A stretch of 64,000 nt of DNA from Acidimicrobiales bacterium (GTDB lineage: Bacteria > Actinomycetota > Acidimicrobiia > Acidimicrobiales > UBA8592), in the NCBI GenBank assembly GCA_030740795.1, contig JASLWO010000068.1, forward strand, positions 1-64,000, in the 5' to 3' direction. The notes beneath the pieces were generated by a model, which made no database searches, had not been told where the DNA came from, and saw only the letters and a list, made by a program, of their open reading frames with translations. Shown here in pieces: positions 29,642 through 39,514 of the stretch. A program made the position numbers and the translations under genes. Each line of letters opens with the position of its first letter. Positions within the stretch are counted from its first letter, which is position 1.

Positions 29642-30505
29642 ATGGAGAAACATAACAGAACAGTCATTATCACCGGTGGTGCGAGCGGCATAGGAAAATC
29701 ACTTGCCTTTCATTATGGGCAGAAGAAATACAATGTCGTCCTCGGTGACATTGAAGAACCAGCGCTAGAAAGTACAGTCAACGAATTGCGTGCAGATGGC
29801 ATTAATGCATTAGGTGTCACAACTGATGTATCTGACTTGAACTCAGTCCAATCCTTATCAGACGCATCAAACGCGGCATTCGGTCCACCTACCGTTGTAT
29901 GTTTAAATGCAGGAGTGGGCGCCGGTGGAGAAATCGGCCAAATACCCATGTCTGATTGGGAATGGGTTTTGTCAGTGAATTTATGGGGAGTTATCCACGG
30001 ATTATCAGTATTTCTCCCCACGCTACAGAAACAAGATGTAGGACACATAGTCATTACTTCTTCTATTGCTGGACACCTGTCTTATCCTCGGATGGGCCCC
30101 TATAACGCCTCGAAACATGCTGTACTTACAATTGCTGAAACCCTGTACTTTGAACTCGCGGAAGCACAATCAAATGTTGGTATCAGCGTTCTATGCCCGG
30201 GACTAGTACGCACACAAATCCTAAATAGTGAACGAAACCGCCCAGAGACATTAATGGAAACACCCATCGCCGTTTCTGACAAAGAGCAAGAAACCCGTGA
30301 AGCCATCGTGCGAGAAATCTACGACCAAGCTCTCGACCCGTCCATCGTCGCCGAACTTGTTTACGATGCAGTTGAAGCAAAAAACTTCTACATATTTACT
30401 GACGATTCATTTGTTGATGCTCTCCGTCAACGCCATCACAACATAGAGAATGCCCAAAATCCTAACCTTCGCGCTAATTTAATAGAGGAGCATTTGAATG
30501 ACTGA
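29642..30505 (+). CDS. SDR family oxidoreductase
   Basis: ITGGASGIGKSLAFHYG, LNAGVG, YNASKHAVLTI. Confidence 0.92.
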   Translation: MEKHNRTVIITGGASGIGKSLAFHYGQKKYNVVLGDIEEPALESTVNELRADGINALGVTTDVSDLNSVQSLSDASNAAFGPPTVVCLNAGVGAGGEIGQIPMSDWEWVLSVNLWGVIHGLSVFLPTLQKQDVGHIVITSSIAGHLSYPRMGPYNASKHAVLTIAETLYFELAEAQSNVGISVLCPGLVRTQILNSERNRPETLMETPIAVSDKEQETREAIVREIYDQALDPSIVAELVYDAVEAKNFYIFTDDSFVDALRQRHHNIENAQNPNLRANLIEEHLND

Positions 30506-30529
30506 AACTTCCATACTGTAAGAACGGCT

Positions 30530-31912
30530 GTGCAAAAATACGATCTGATAATCATTGGAACAGGTTCCGGCAACACCATAATCACCCCTGAATTCGATGA
30601 CTTAGAGATAGCGATCATTGAGAAAGACGTTTTTGGCGGAACATGTCTAAATCGCGGATGCATTCCTTCCAAAATGCTTATACACGTCGCCGATGTCATC
30701 ACAGAAATTACTCACAGCCATGAACTTGGCATAACAATCGGGTCACCCACGGTGAACTGGCCGGAAATCCAATCACGAATCTTTGGGCGCATTGACCCAA
30801 TATCTAATAGCGGCGAAGATTACAGAAAAAATTTACCAAATGTGACTGTGTACAGTGGCGAAGCTTCTTTCGTGACAAGTCATGAAATCATGGTAGGAGA
30901 TGAGGTGATTCGCGGAGATCAGATAGTTATCGCTACCGGAGCTACTCCTGTTCTACCAACGATTAACGGTTTAGCTGACGTCCCCTTCCATACTTCTGAT
31001 TCAATTATGCGTATTGATGAGCTACCAGGTCGTTTAGCAATCATTGGCGGGGGCTACATTGCGACTGAACTCGCTCATGTGTTCAGCGCATTCGGATCTG
31101 ATGTAGTGATGCTTGTGAGAGGCAACACCTTGCTGCCACAAGAAGATATCTCAATTCAAGAACGGTTTGTGAAGGTATTCTCAGAAAGAGTGGACGTCCG
31201 TTTCAACACCACAATTAACCAAATCAAACAAAAAGACAACGTCATAGTTTGCGAATACGGGGATAACGGACCATCTCTACTTGAGGTTGACATGCTTCTC
31301 ATCGCAACTGGAAGACTACCGAACCTAGACTCTCTTAACGTCGGTACTGCTGGAATAAATACTAAAAATGGTTACATCGTCACTGATGAGTACATGCGAA
31401 CTTCTGTGGAAAATATTTGGGCGCTAGGTGACGTTACGAACCCACACCAGTTAAAGCACACCGCTAACGCAGAAGCAAAAATAGTGTCACATAACCTCAT
31501 TCATTCAGATTTACGACAAGTAGACCTTAAACCGATCCCCCATGCAGTATTCACCAACCCGCAAATATCATCAGTCGGCTACACGCAACAAACCCTTGAT
31601 GATATGAACGCCTCATATGTCACCGCAACCGAGGAATACAGTGATGTTGCCTATGGATGGGCGATGGAAAACACGACAGGGTTCTGTAAAATCATTGCCG
31701 ATCCGACATCGGGTATGATTCTCGGCGCTCATATCATAGGTCCACAATCATCTACTATGATTCATCAACTTATCCAAGGTATGAAATTCAACCAAACAGT
31801 CAAAGAACTCTCAAAAGGTTTTTTGTACGTTCACCCCGCTCTAAGTGAAGTCGTAGAAAATGCATTAATAAAAGCATCGGACGAATGCGAACAAAGGCAA
31901 TCAGGCTTCTAA
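30530..31912 (+). CDS. mtr: Mycothione reductase (class I pyridine nucleotide-disulfide oxidoreductase)
   Basis: YDLIIIGTGSGNTI (not GxGxxG-GG lipoamide type), redox GGTCLNRGCIPSK, IIGGGYIATELAHVFSAFGS, HPALSEVVENAL. Confidence 0.82.
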   Translation: MQKYDLIIIGTGSGNTIITPEFDDLEIAIIEKDVFGGTCLNRGCIPSKMLIHVADVITEITHSHELGITIGSPTVNWPEIQSRIFGRIDPISNSGEDYRKNLPNVTVYSGEASFVTSHEIMVGDEVIRGDQIVIATGATPVLPTINGLADVPFHTSDSIMRIDELPGRLAIIGGGYIATELAHVFSAFGSDVVMLVRGNTLLPQEDISIQERFVKVFSERVDVRFNTTINQIKQKDNVIVCEYGDNGPSLLEVDMLLIATGRLPNLDSLNVGTAGINTKNGYIVTDEYMRTSVENIWALGDVTNPHQLKHTANAEAKIVSHNLIHSDLRQVDLKPIPHAVFTNPQISSVGYTQQTLDDMNASYVTATEEYSDVAYGWAMENTTGFCKIIADPTSGMILGAHIIGPQSSTMIHQLIQGMKFNQTVKELSKGFLYVHPALSEVVENALIKASDECEQRQSGF

Positions 31913-31971
31913 TAGCAATTTCATCATTTAATGCACAGTGTTACTACTGAGAAGTGATCTATCCTAGGACA

Positions 31972-33066
31972 ATGACGAGTTCATACGGTTCTATATTCAA
32001 AATTCAAACGTTCGGAGAATCGCACGGTCCGGGAGTGGGTGTTGTGATTGATGGCTGCCCTCCAAGGCTGCCTATCTCTTTGGATGAAATCCAAAGAGAT
32101 TTAGACAGAAGGCGACCCGGTCAGAGCTCAATCGTGACACAACGTGATGAAAAAGATGATGTTGAGATCTTAAGTGGTTGGAGAAATGGAGTTACACTCG
32201 GCTCTCCCCTCGCACTACTTGTTCGAAACGAGGACCACGAAAGTGGAGCATACGACCATTTGGAAAACGTATATAGACCCTCACACGCTGATTACACAAC
32301 CGATCAGAAGTACGGTATCAGGGCACACGAAGGAGGTGGACGGTCAAGCGCCAGAGAAACAATTGGAAGAGTCGCTGCTGGAGCAGTCGCCCGCAAATTG
32401 CTTCACCACACAGCCAACATTGAGGTTCTTGCCTGGGTGCAACAAGTGCACGGTATTTCGGCTTCTTATGACATAGATAAGATTTCAATCACTGACGTTG
32501 AAGCAGACCCAACGAGATGTCCAGATCCTGATACTGCAGCCGTAATTACAGAAGCGATAGAGAAAGCTCGTAAGGACGGGGACAGCTTGGGAGGCGTTAT
32601 TCAATGCCGTGTCCGAAACACTCCATCCGGACTAGGCGATCCTGTATTTTCTAAACTTGAAGCTGAATTAGCTAAAACCATGATGAGTCTCCCTGCCTCA
32701 AAAGGGTTTGACATAGGAAGCGGCTTTAACGGAGTCACTATGACTGGCCGCGAACACAATGATGCATTTGAACTTGACCCTCATGGAAATATCCACACAG
32801 TGACCAATAATTCGGGCGGTATCCAGGGCGGTATATCAAATGGTGAGAACATCTACTTTAGAGTTGCCTTTAAGCCCACTGCGACTATTTCTTCTTCTCA
32901 GAGAACAGTTGATACCGAGGGAAATGAAGTACACCTTGAAGCCAAAGGCCGTCATGACCCTTGCGTCTTACCTCGGGCTGTACCCATGGTTGAAGCTATG
33001 GCATGCCTAGCCCTTTGCGATGCTCTACTTCGACAAGCAACGGTTGATTATCTGTCAATAGATTGA
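31972..33066 (+). CDS. aroC: Chorismate synthase
   Basis: [70 protein letters not shown]. Start moved from GTG 31954 to ATG 31972 because a TATCCT -10-like hexamer lies 6 nt upstream. Confidence 0.97.
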   Translation: MTSSYGSIFKIQTFGESHGPGVGVVIDGCPPRLPISLDEIQRDLDRRRPGQSSIVTQRDEKDDVEILSGWRNGVTLGSPLALLVRNEDHESGAYDHLENVYRPSHADYTTDQKYGIRAHEGGGRSSARETIGRVAAGAVARKLLHHTANIEVLAWVQQVHGISASYDIDKISITDVEADPTRCPDPDTAAVITEAIEKARKDGDSLGGVIQCRVRNTPSGLGDPVFSKLEAELAKTMMSLPASKGFDIGSGFNGVTMTGREHNDAFELDPHGNIHTVTNNSGGIQGGISNGENIYFRVAFKPTATISSSQRTVDTEGNEVHLEAKGRHDPCVLPRAVPMVEAMACLALCDALLRQATVDYLSID

Positions 33067-33067
33067 T

Positions 33068-34141
33068 TTACGATTTATAAAACGGTAATGAAACGATGGT
33101 TGCTTCTATTTCATCTCTTCGGCCGGAAATAAACACTTTGTCATCAATGGAACATGTTGGAGGCAACAATGCCATGGCTATTCCGTGTTTCAACGTCGGA
33201 GAATAGTTCCCACTCGTAACAATACCTATTTCGGCACCTCTACTCGATACTACTTGCCCCGACCTTGGAGGACGCCGCTCACTAGTTGCAAGCCCGTAGA
33301 GTTTTTTCTTCACCCCGTTCTCCAACTGGTTTTTGATCGCTTCTTTCCCTAAGAACTCCGACTTCTTCATGGAAACGACCCACTTTAAGTTCGCTTCTAT
33401 AGGTGTTATCTGCGGTCCCAGTTCATTTCCGTGGAGCGGAAGCCCTGCTTCTAGTCGCAGAGTGTCTCTCGCCCCAAGTCCGGAAGGACTCGCTCCACTT
33501 TGAACTAGCTGCGACCACATATCGACTGCGAGTTCCAGTGGAACGCTTATTTCCACCCCGTCTTCACCGGTATATCCCGTTCCAGCGACCGTGATAGAAG
33601 AACCAAGAAAGTCAATTTGTTCAACACAGAACCTTGGTACCGACGATATCGCTGTTGATATAGAGGCAAGGACTTCTCTTGCTTTGGGACCTTGCACTGC
33701 GATAACGGCTCGGTCACGCGTAGTTTCGATTATTTCAAGTTCCCGAGACATATTCTCCAAAGCTGTAACGACTCGCATGGTATTAGATGCATTGGGCATG
33801 ATTTCAAAACAGAATTCGGAGATCCACCAAATAATCACATCATCCATCACGCCACCGTTATCATTAAGCAGGTGGCTGTATTGGGCTTTCCCAGGTGTTA
33901 TACGATCAAGATCATTGGTAAAGGTTCGCTGAAGAACGTTAAAGGATTCACTTCCACTGACGCGAACACTTCCAAGGTGAGAAACGTCGAATATCGCGCA
34001 CTTTGAACGACATTCATGATGTTCGGACAGCGTTCCTTCAGAATAAGAAAGTGGCATGTTCCAGCCACCAAATTCAGCGAATTTTGCCCCTGCCTCTATA
34101 TGAGCGTAATGCAATGGAGAATTTAGCAGTTCCGCAGACAC
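33068..34141 (-). CDS. gcvT: Aminomethyltransferase (glycine cleavage T protein)
   Basis: KFAEFGGWNMPLSY, FDVSHLGSVRVSG, GYTGEDGVEI, LGARDTLRLEAGLPLHGNEL. Confidence 0.96.
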   Translation of the reverse strand: MSAELLNSPLHYAHIEAGAKFAEFGGWNMPLSYSEGTLSEHHECRSKCAIFDVSHLGSVRVSGSESFNVLQRTFTNDLDRITPGKAQYSHLLNDNGGVMDDVIIWWISEFCFEIMPNASNTMRVVTALENMSRELEIIETTRDRAVIAVQGPKAREVLASISTAISSVPRFCVEQIDFLGSSITVAGTGYTGEDGVEISVPLELAVDMWSQLVQSGASPSGLGARDTLRLEAGLPLHGNELGPQITPIEANLKWVVSMKKSEFLGKEAIKNQLENGVKKKLYGLATSERRPPRSGQVVSSRGAEIGIVTSGNYSPTLKHGIAMALLPPTCSIDDKVFISGRRDEIEATIVSLPFYKS

Positions 34142-34149
34142 AAGGTCGG

Positions 34150-34665
34150 TTAGCTTCCAGAGATTACCTGAGGAGAAATTTCTTCATCAGAATCTTCAGA
34201 TCCTGCAGGTCGCAATTCAACAATCGCAGAATCTACTTCTTCTTTAACCGTTGCTAGTGGCAATATATTAAGAACGCCTTGGCCCTGCTTCAACAAATCA
34301 ACAAGCTCTTCACCGGTTTGTACGAGCACAGTCTTGCTCCCTGAAATAACTAAATTTACTTTTGTGACGTCTTCACCGAGCCCATCTTTTAAGTATTCAA
34401 ATATCTGGCGGATTTTCTCTACCTTTATCCCTCCGTCAATGAGGTTCTTAATTACTCGCAATTCCAAAAGATCTTTATAGGAGTATCTGCGACGGCGACC
34501 ACTTCCCTCACCCTTATCAATAGAAGGAACGACCAACTCAGTACGAGTCCAATAGTCGAGCTGCCTATACGAAATACCCACGATCTCTGTTACTTTCGTT
34601 CCAGAAAACGATTGTTCTACGTTTGATTTGTCCATGAGCTGCCTTTCATAGTGATCGTTAATCAC
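34150..34665 (-). CDS. MerR-family transcriptional regulator (Rv1830-like by synteny)
   Basis: ISYRQLDYWTRTELVVPSI...GSGRRRRYSYKDLLELRVIKNLIDGGIKVEKIR. Confidence 0.85.
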   Translation of the reverse strand: MINDHYERQLMDKSNVEQSFSGTKVTEIVGISYRQLDYWTRTELVVPSIDKGEGSGRRRRYSYKDLLELRVIKNLIDGGIKVEKIRQIFEYLKDGLGEDVTKVNLVISGSKTVLVQTGEELVDLLKQGQGVLNILPLATVKEEVDSAIVELRPAGSEDSDEEISPQVISGS

Positions 34666-34746
34666 ATATAGGAAATTACGCCTTTGTAACTACCACTAGG
34701 GTAAGGTCAAAATTGTTGATACACAACATGAGGGTCTTCGTATTGA

Positions 34747-35241
34747 TCAAGCACTGAAGTCATCAGGGCTTACTTCTTCAAGGAAGTCTCTGAAATCAGC
34801 GAGGACATTTTCTTCTGGTTCGCCTTTTTCTTCATCCTGCAATTTTTCCCCTGCTTGGTCTAATACGGCTTCTTCCGCAAAAATTGGTGATTGCATACGC
34901 ATCGCAAGAGCTATCGCATCACTTGGTCGACTGCTTATACGTTTCTCCCCTGCTGAAGTCAGTAAGTGAAGTTCCGCGAAGAAAGTTTTATCCTTTAGTG
35001 CCGTCACCACTACCCTAGATAACGTAACTTCCATTTCCTTTAGTGCTGTTTGGAAGAGGTCGTGAGTCATGGGGCGAGGTGATTGTTCGTCGCGCAGAAC
35101 GATGTCAATTGAGTTCGCTTCGTTTCTGCCAATGTAGATTGGAAGCAGGAGTCCGCGTTCATTATTTTCTCGTAATAGGACAATGGGGCTAAAGCCTTGA
35201 AACCCCACTCCTCGGACTCCAACCAGTTCCATTTCAATCAT
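34747..35241 (-). CDS. Bifunctional nuclease family (DUF151) protein
   Basis: PIYIGRNEANSIDIVL, RPMTHDLFQTALKEM, SRPSDAIALAMRMQSPIFAEEAVL. Confidence 0.92.
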   Translation of the reverse strand: MIEMELVGVRGVGFQGFSPIVLLRENNERGLLLPIYIGRNEANSIDIVLRDEQSPRPMTHDLFQTALKEMEVTLSRVVVTALKDKTFFAELHLLTSAGEKRISSRPSDAIALAMRMQSPIFAEEAVLDQAGEKLQDEEKGEPEENVLADFRDFLEEVSPDDFSA

Positions 35242-35280
35242 ATGTAGAACATAACTGCTTTTTGGAGAAATTGCTCCCTG

Positions 35281-35958
35281 TTATTTCTCTATCTGTTGTG
35301 TAGTTTCGTGTATTGATCTTCGAAGTAAGAGAGATTTTAAATCATTTCCCAATTTCGCCAGTTCTGAGACTGCGCGGCTTACTTCTTTTCCGCTTAAACC
35401 AGTTAATCTTTGGTCGATAAGCGCTGCTTCGGAATCTGATGATCGCTTAACATGGCGCAAATGACGTGGCTCAATTCCAAACGATAGAAAGCGAACAATT
35501 ATTTGTGTTACGAACAGGTCATCAGCGTTATATGTTTCCCCTGCTTTATGACTTCTTTTTGGAAGTATCCCGTACTGTTCTAGATCTGAAAAAGTTGGTT
35601 CTGGGATTCCCGTTCTCTTTATTAAATCCTCTTTGGAGAATTCAAGCGTTTCATCTGGTGGAATTGCTGGATCAATTTGTGGTAGTTGAAAGGAAGTTGA
35701 GTCACTTTTTTTATTTGGAGTGCCTAATCGTTCTCTAATAACATTCAGCGGGAGAAAATGGTCGCGTTGCATTTTGAGAACCCAACGCAATTGATTTAAG
35801 TCCTTCTCGCTATAGCGGCGATAACCTGATGCGGATCTTTCTGGGGTTATCAGACCTTTTGTCTCTAGAAATCTCACTTTGGATATTGAGATATCAGGGA
35901 ATTCGTCTCGCAAAGCTTCCACTAGACGTCCTATGGAGAAGAACGCAGGTGAGTTCAC
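35281..35958 (-). CDS. ftsR: MerR-family regulator (FtsR/Rv1828-like)
   Basis: FFSIGRLVEALRDEFPDISISKVRFLETKGLITPERSASGYRRYSEKDLNQLRWVLKMQRDHFLPLNVIRERL; located between FHA and DUF151 genes as in Actinobacteria. Confidence 0.85.
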   Translation of the reverse strand: MNSPAFFSIGRLVEALRDEFPDISISKVRFLETKGLITPERSASGYRRYSEKDLNQLRWVLKMQRDHFLPLNVIRERLGTPNKKSDSTSFQLPQIDPAIPPDETLEFSKEDLIKRTGIPEPTFSDLEQYGILPKRSHKAGETYNADDLFVTQIIVRFLSFGIEPRHLRHVKRSSDSEAALIDQRLTGLSGKEVSRAVSELAKLGNDLKSLLLRRSIHETTQQIEK

Positions 35959-36341
35959 TAGTTACTTTCTTGAAAATAAACAAGTCTGAATTTGCCGATT
36001 TGAAGCACGTCTCCAGGGACGAGGCGTTCATCAACCTCTATCTGCCTTCGGTTCAAATACGTTCCATTAAGCGATCCCACGTCACTTACACGAGCGGCGT
36101 TGTCAACCAGTTCAATTTCAGCATGCCTTCTAGAAACGGTAATATCGTCAAAGAATAAATCGCTTTTAGGGTGTCGTCCGAGTGTCGATTTCCCTGTATT
36201 AAGAATATATTTTGCTCCAGCTATTGGCCCATCTGTGGCAACGAATCCAGCTATTGAAGGATTCGGATTTGGTTGAGCATTAGCTATATCATCAATTGAT
36301 AGAGTTTCCGTTGGCTCTTCATTTCCTAGTTCCTTGTCCAT
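35958..36341 (-). CDS. garA: FHA-domain protein (GarA-like)
   Basis: FHA core STLGRHPKSDLFFDDITVSRRHAEIELV...VGSLNGTYLNRRQIE; N-terminal PTETLSIDDI resembles GarA ETTS region. Confidence 0.87.
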   Translation of the reverse strand: MDKELGNEEPTETLSIDDIANAQPNPNPSIAGFVATDGPIAGAKYILNTGKSTLGRHPKSDLFFDDITVSRRHAEIELVDNAARVSDVGSLNGTYLNRRQIEVDERLVPGDVLQIGKFRLVYFQESN

Positions 36342-36343
36342 AG

Positions 36344-36724
36344 TTAACCTTCAATCAATTCTCGGTACTGTTGAGCTGTCATAAAGTCTGGAAGAGTCGA
36401 TTCATCTTCGATCTCTAAAACAAAAATCCATCCATCCCCATAGGGATCGGCGTTTAAAAGCTCTGGACTTTCATCCAATTCTTGGTTTATTTCTATTATC
36501 GTCCCAGCAAGCGGTGCGTAGATATCAGAGACCGATTTTGTTGATTCAACCTCAGTGATCGTTTGTCCGCTAGTCACATTTTCTCCGAGAGTCGGGACAT
36601 CAACAAAAACCACATCCCCAAGCGCATCTTGAGCATAATCAGTGATCCCAATTTTTGCCCTGTTTCCTTCTAAGAGTATCCATTCATGGTCACTGGTATA
36701 CATCAGGTTCTCTGGAACGTTCAT
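36344..36724 (-). CDS. gcvH: Glycine cleavage system H protein
   Basis: YTSDHEWI, GITDYAQDALGDVVFVDVP, lipoyl-Lys motif VESTKSVSDIYAPLAG. Confidence 0.97.
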   Translation of the reverse strand: MNVPENLMYTSDHEWILLEGNRAKIGITDYAQDALGDVVFVDVPTLGENVTSGQTITEVESTKSVSDIYAPLAGTIIEINQELDESPELLNADPYGDGWIFVLEIEDESTLPDFMTAQQYRELIEG

Positions 36725-36765
36725 ATGATGACTCTACATCATTGAGCTAGCTTAGCGCTATCCCT

Positions 36766-37371
36766 TTAAAGCATCTGGTCCCGATGCTCTTTCAGAGCTG
36801 CTTTGGCAAGTGGCACGTATCCAAAAGCTGCCCAAAAATGAAGTGCGAGAGAAGGAACACCTATTGCATACGCTAAAACTTCGTACACAGTTGATTGTGT
36901 TCCCTCAACTGCGACAGAGAATAGAAAAAGAGGAAATGCGAACATCAATCCGAAACTGCTCGTCTTACCAGCCCATGTAACTCTTAGCGCTCGGGCTCCC
37001 AAACCTCCGAGGATCAGTGCTGCAATAGCAACAACTCCTTCTCTAACTAAGGTAAGGAGTCCGAACCATCCAGGAACTGACCCGTCTATAAGCATTGAGA
37101 AGACAGCTACCAGAAACATGACTCGATCAGCTGTTGGGTCTAGAATTTTTCCAAGTTCTGAAACTTGATCGAACCTTCTTGCTACCCAACCATCAACCCA
37201 GTCGGTTGCTCCGAGAGTAGCTAAAAGGATTGCTGCAGCCATTGGATTATTTTTTTCAAGCAAAAGCCACACAAAAATTGGCACAGAGCAGAGCCTTAAA
37301 ATCGAAATTATATTTGGGATAGTTACGATATTGTCTCGCCATCTATCAGGGGAAATACTGCCTTCTTCCAT
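36766..37371 (-). CDS. pgsA: CDP-alcohol phosphatidyltransferase (PgsA-like)
   Basis: ATDWVDGWVARRFDQVSELGKILDPTADR matches DG(x)2AR(x)8G(x)3D(x)3D. Confidence 0.92.
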   Translation of the reverse strand: MEEGSISPDRWRDNIVTIPNIISILRLCSVPIFVWLLLEKNNPMAAAILLATLGATDWVDGWVARRFDQVSELGKILDPTADRVMFLVAVFSMLIDGSVPGWFGLLTLVREGVVAIAALILGGLGARALRVTWAGKTSSFGLMFAFPLFLFSVAVEGTQSTVYEVLAYAIGVPSLALHFWAAFGYVPLAKAALKEHRDQML

Positions 37372-37416
37372 TTAGATAGCATACGCTTATGTTTAACCGT
37401 TGGGAAAGGAGAGACT

Positions 37417-37848
37417 ATGACATCAATCTTTACATCAATCATCAAAGGTGAACTCCCTTCTCATTCTCTCTGGAGAGATGAGCTTTGTGTGTCATTTCTA
37501 TCAATAAATCCTCTCACGACAGGGCATTCACTTATCGTGCCGCACGAAGAAAAAGATCATTGGTTGGATTTACCAACAGAAACCATTAAGCACCTCATGC
37601 ATGTCGCTTCGCTCATCGGAAAAGCTCAGATGGAAGTGTTTAAACCTCTTCGCATTGGTCAAATCATCGCTGGGTTCGAGGTACCTCACACCCATTTACA
37701 TGTTTTGCCGGTTTGGACAATGCGTGATTTAGAATTCAGTCAAAACCCTCAAACTGCAGATCAAAGTGATTTAGCTGAAACTGCTAAAATCCTTCGTTCA
37801 GTTCTGTTGTCTAATGGTCATGAACAAGTAGCTGAGTCTTTCGCTTAG
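37417..37848 (+). CDS. HIT-family protein
   Basis: SIFTSIIKGELPSHSLWRDE...LTTGHSLIVPHEEKDHW; HTHLHVLP (HxHxH variant). Confidence 0.9.
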   Translation: MTSIFTSIIKGELPSHSLWRDELCVSFLSINPLTTGHSLIVPHEEKDHWLDLPTETIKHLMHVASLIGKAQMEVFKPLRIGQIIAGFEVPHTHLHVLPVWTMRDLEFSQNPQTADQSDLAETAKILRSVLLSNGHEQVAESFA

Positions 37849-39371
37849 CCAACCGGACCCAATCCCAGCGACGCTACTGTCTGGGGAGTTGCATAAGCTT
37901 CTATTCCTGAGTTGTCGTACACCTGAACAAACCGTTGAGTGATCCTTAGATCAGCTTGGAAATCAAGAATATCAACTCCAGTCCAACCTATAGGTACTTC
38001 GCTTCTATCAAAAATGAACCAATTAACGTTCCTTACCGCTTCGCTAGCCAGTCCGTCATCGTATATCTCTGGTAGATTAAATTCCCATAGTGCGATTCGT
38101 TCAGTTAGAAGAGGCAATAGTTTAGGTGCGGCTCGAACTACAGCATCATCTGGAATCAATTCAGCAACCTCTAACCTCGCTACGTCTACTGGTTGGCGGC
38201 GCCCCCATCCCCATGGGTCTTCGTATGGGGAGGTAACTGAATTAGCTACAAAAAATACTGCGGCTGTTATTAATAGCGCCCCTAAGACAGTCCGGTCTAC
38301 GTTAACTCTTTGCACGATGACCCGTCCAGTCTTTCTTAAAGCAAATACCAGAGCAACAAACATGCACACAGTTACAGGAACTCGCTGCCCAGCTTCTGCA
38401 AATTCGCCTGATGGCACATCTGCAATTAGGTATAGAGCGAAGACGGGCAAGCACGGTAGCAAGTACCGTGGCGCAACCATTGGCAGGAACAGAACAGGAG
38501 CTAGTAAAGCAACTGCAACGTCAAAATTAGCTTCTGAGAACAATTCCGTCACGAAAGACGCCGGGTGAATGATTATTCCCCATAAAACAGAGAAAGGGTT
38601 TCCTGAGCCATATTTAGCGAATGCTGAAACGTGAGGGAACACACCCCCGTTATACATAGGCTGTATGCCCAATATGAAGATTGTTGACCAAGCAAAACCA
38701 GCTGCGAGAGTTTGGTAACCTAGCCTTTTTTTGCCTTCTAAAATCCACATTACCCCTAGCCCAGCGATCAATAGGCCAAGGTCTGAACGTGTGAGTAGTG
38801 CAAATAGTACTAGCATCCAATACTTATATTTTTTATCTGTGAAGCCACAGAGAATTAGAGTTAGAAGCGCAGGGACGGCTAATGACTCTAGGTGAAATCC
38901 AGCTAGATTCAAAGCATGAATAGCGCTGTACAAAGCATAAACGGAAATAATCACAGTGCTTGTTCCTGCTCGCAAATTACCTACATCTCTGGCTAGTCGC
39001 CACAATGGCACGACTGCAAATGCTAACGCAGCCGATTGAATTGTGATTAAAGTAATTGCAGTGGGCAGAATGCTTGTCATTAAAGCTATTGGATAAATAA
39101 GGAAACCACCTTGACTAGCTAGGTAATTTTGCCCAAACAATGATGACTCAGGAGTGAACCCTTCTCCGATCAACCACACCGACTGCATTACAGATGCCAA
39201 GCCCGAATCTTGTCCAAGTTCACGAGATTTTGCTAGAGCTAAAAGTATGAAAAAAATCCAAAGAAGTGTTCCAGCGAACCAAGGGAAAGATCGGTCAAAG
39301 ACGGCGCCTTCAAACCTGGCTTGCCATCTCAAGAGACGATATTCAAGTCTTTTCCTCCAGTGCAAACTCAT
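37845..39371 (-). CDS. DUF2079 membrane protein (putative glycosyltransferase-like)
   Basis: Polytopic; SLFGQNYLASQGGFLIYPIA, LARDVGNLRAG, FHLESLAVPALLTL typical of DUF2079. Confidence 0.75.
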   Translation of the reverse strand: MSLHWRKRLEYRLLRWQARFEGAVFDRSFPWFAGTLLWIFFILLALAKSRELGQDSGLASVMQSVWLIGEGFTPESSLFGQNYLASQGGFLIYPIALMTSILPTAITLITIQSAALAFAVVPLWRLARDVGNLRAGTSTVIISVYALYSAIHALNLAGFHLESLAVPALLTLILCGFTDKKYKYWMLVLFALLTRSDLGLLIAGLGVMWILEGKKRLGYQTLAAGFAWSTIFILGIQPMYNGGVFPHVSAFAKYGSGNPFSVLWGIIIHPASFVTELFSEANFDVAVALLAPVLFLPMVAPRYLLPCLPVFALYLIADVPSGEFAEAGQRVPVTVCMFVALVFALRKTGRVIVQRVNVDRTVLGALLITAAVFFVANSVTSPYEDPWGWGRRQPVDVARLEVAELIPDDAVVRAAPKLLPLLTERIALWEFNLPEIYDDGLASEAVRNVNWFIFDRSEVPIGWTGVDILDFQADLRITQRFVQVYDNSGIEAYATPQTVASLGLGPVG

Positions 39372-39514
39372 ACCCTAGAGTTTAGTCCCTACGAACCTAT
39401 CTATCGGTTTTAAGTAATTTCAATAATGAGAAGATTAACGAACTAAATCAACCTATTTATACCAAGTTGATCCCTTAATTTATGTCGCTAAGAATTGTCA
39501 TCTACGATTGCTTG

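Noticed and set aside
33591-33932. 113-aa plus-strand ORF
   Set aside because: Antisense to gcvT.
37939-38568. 209-aa plus-strand ORF
   Set aside because: Antisense to the DUF2079 membrane protein; low-complexity Ser/Thr-rich product typical of shadow ORFs.
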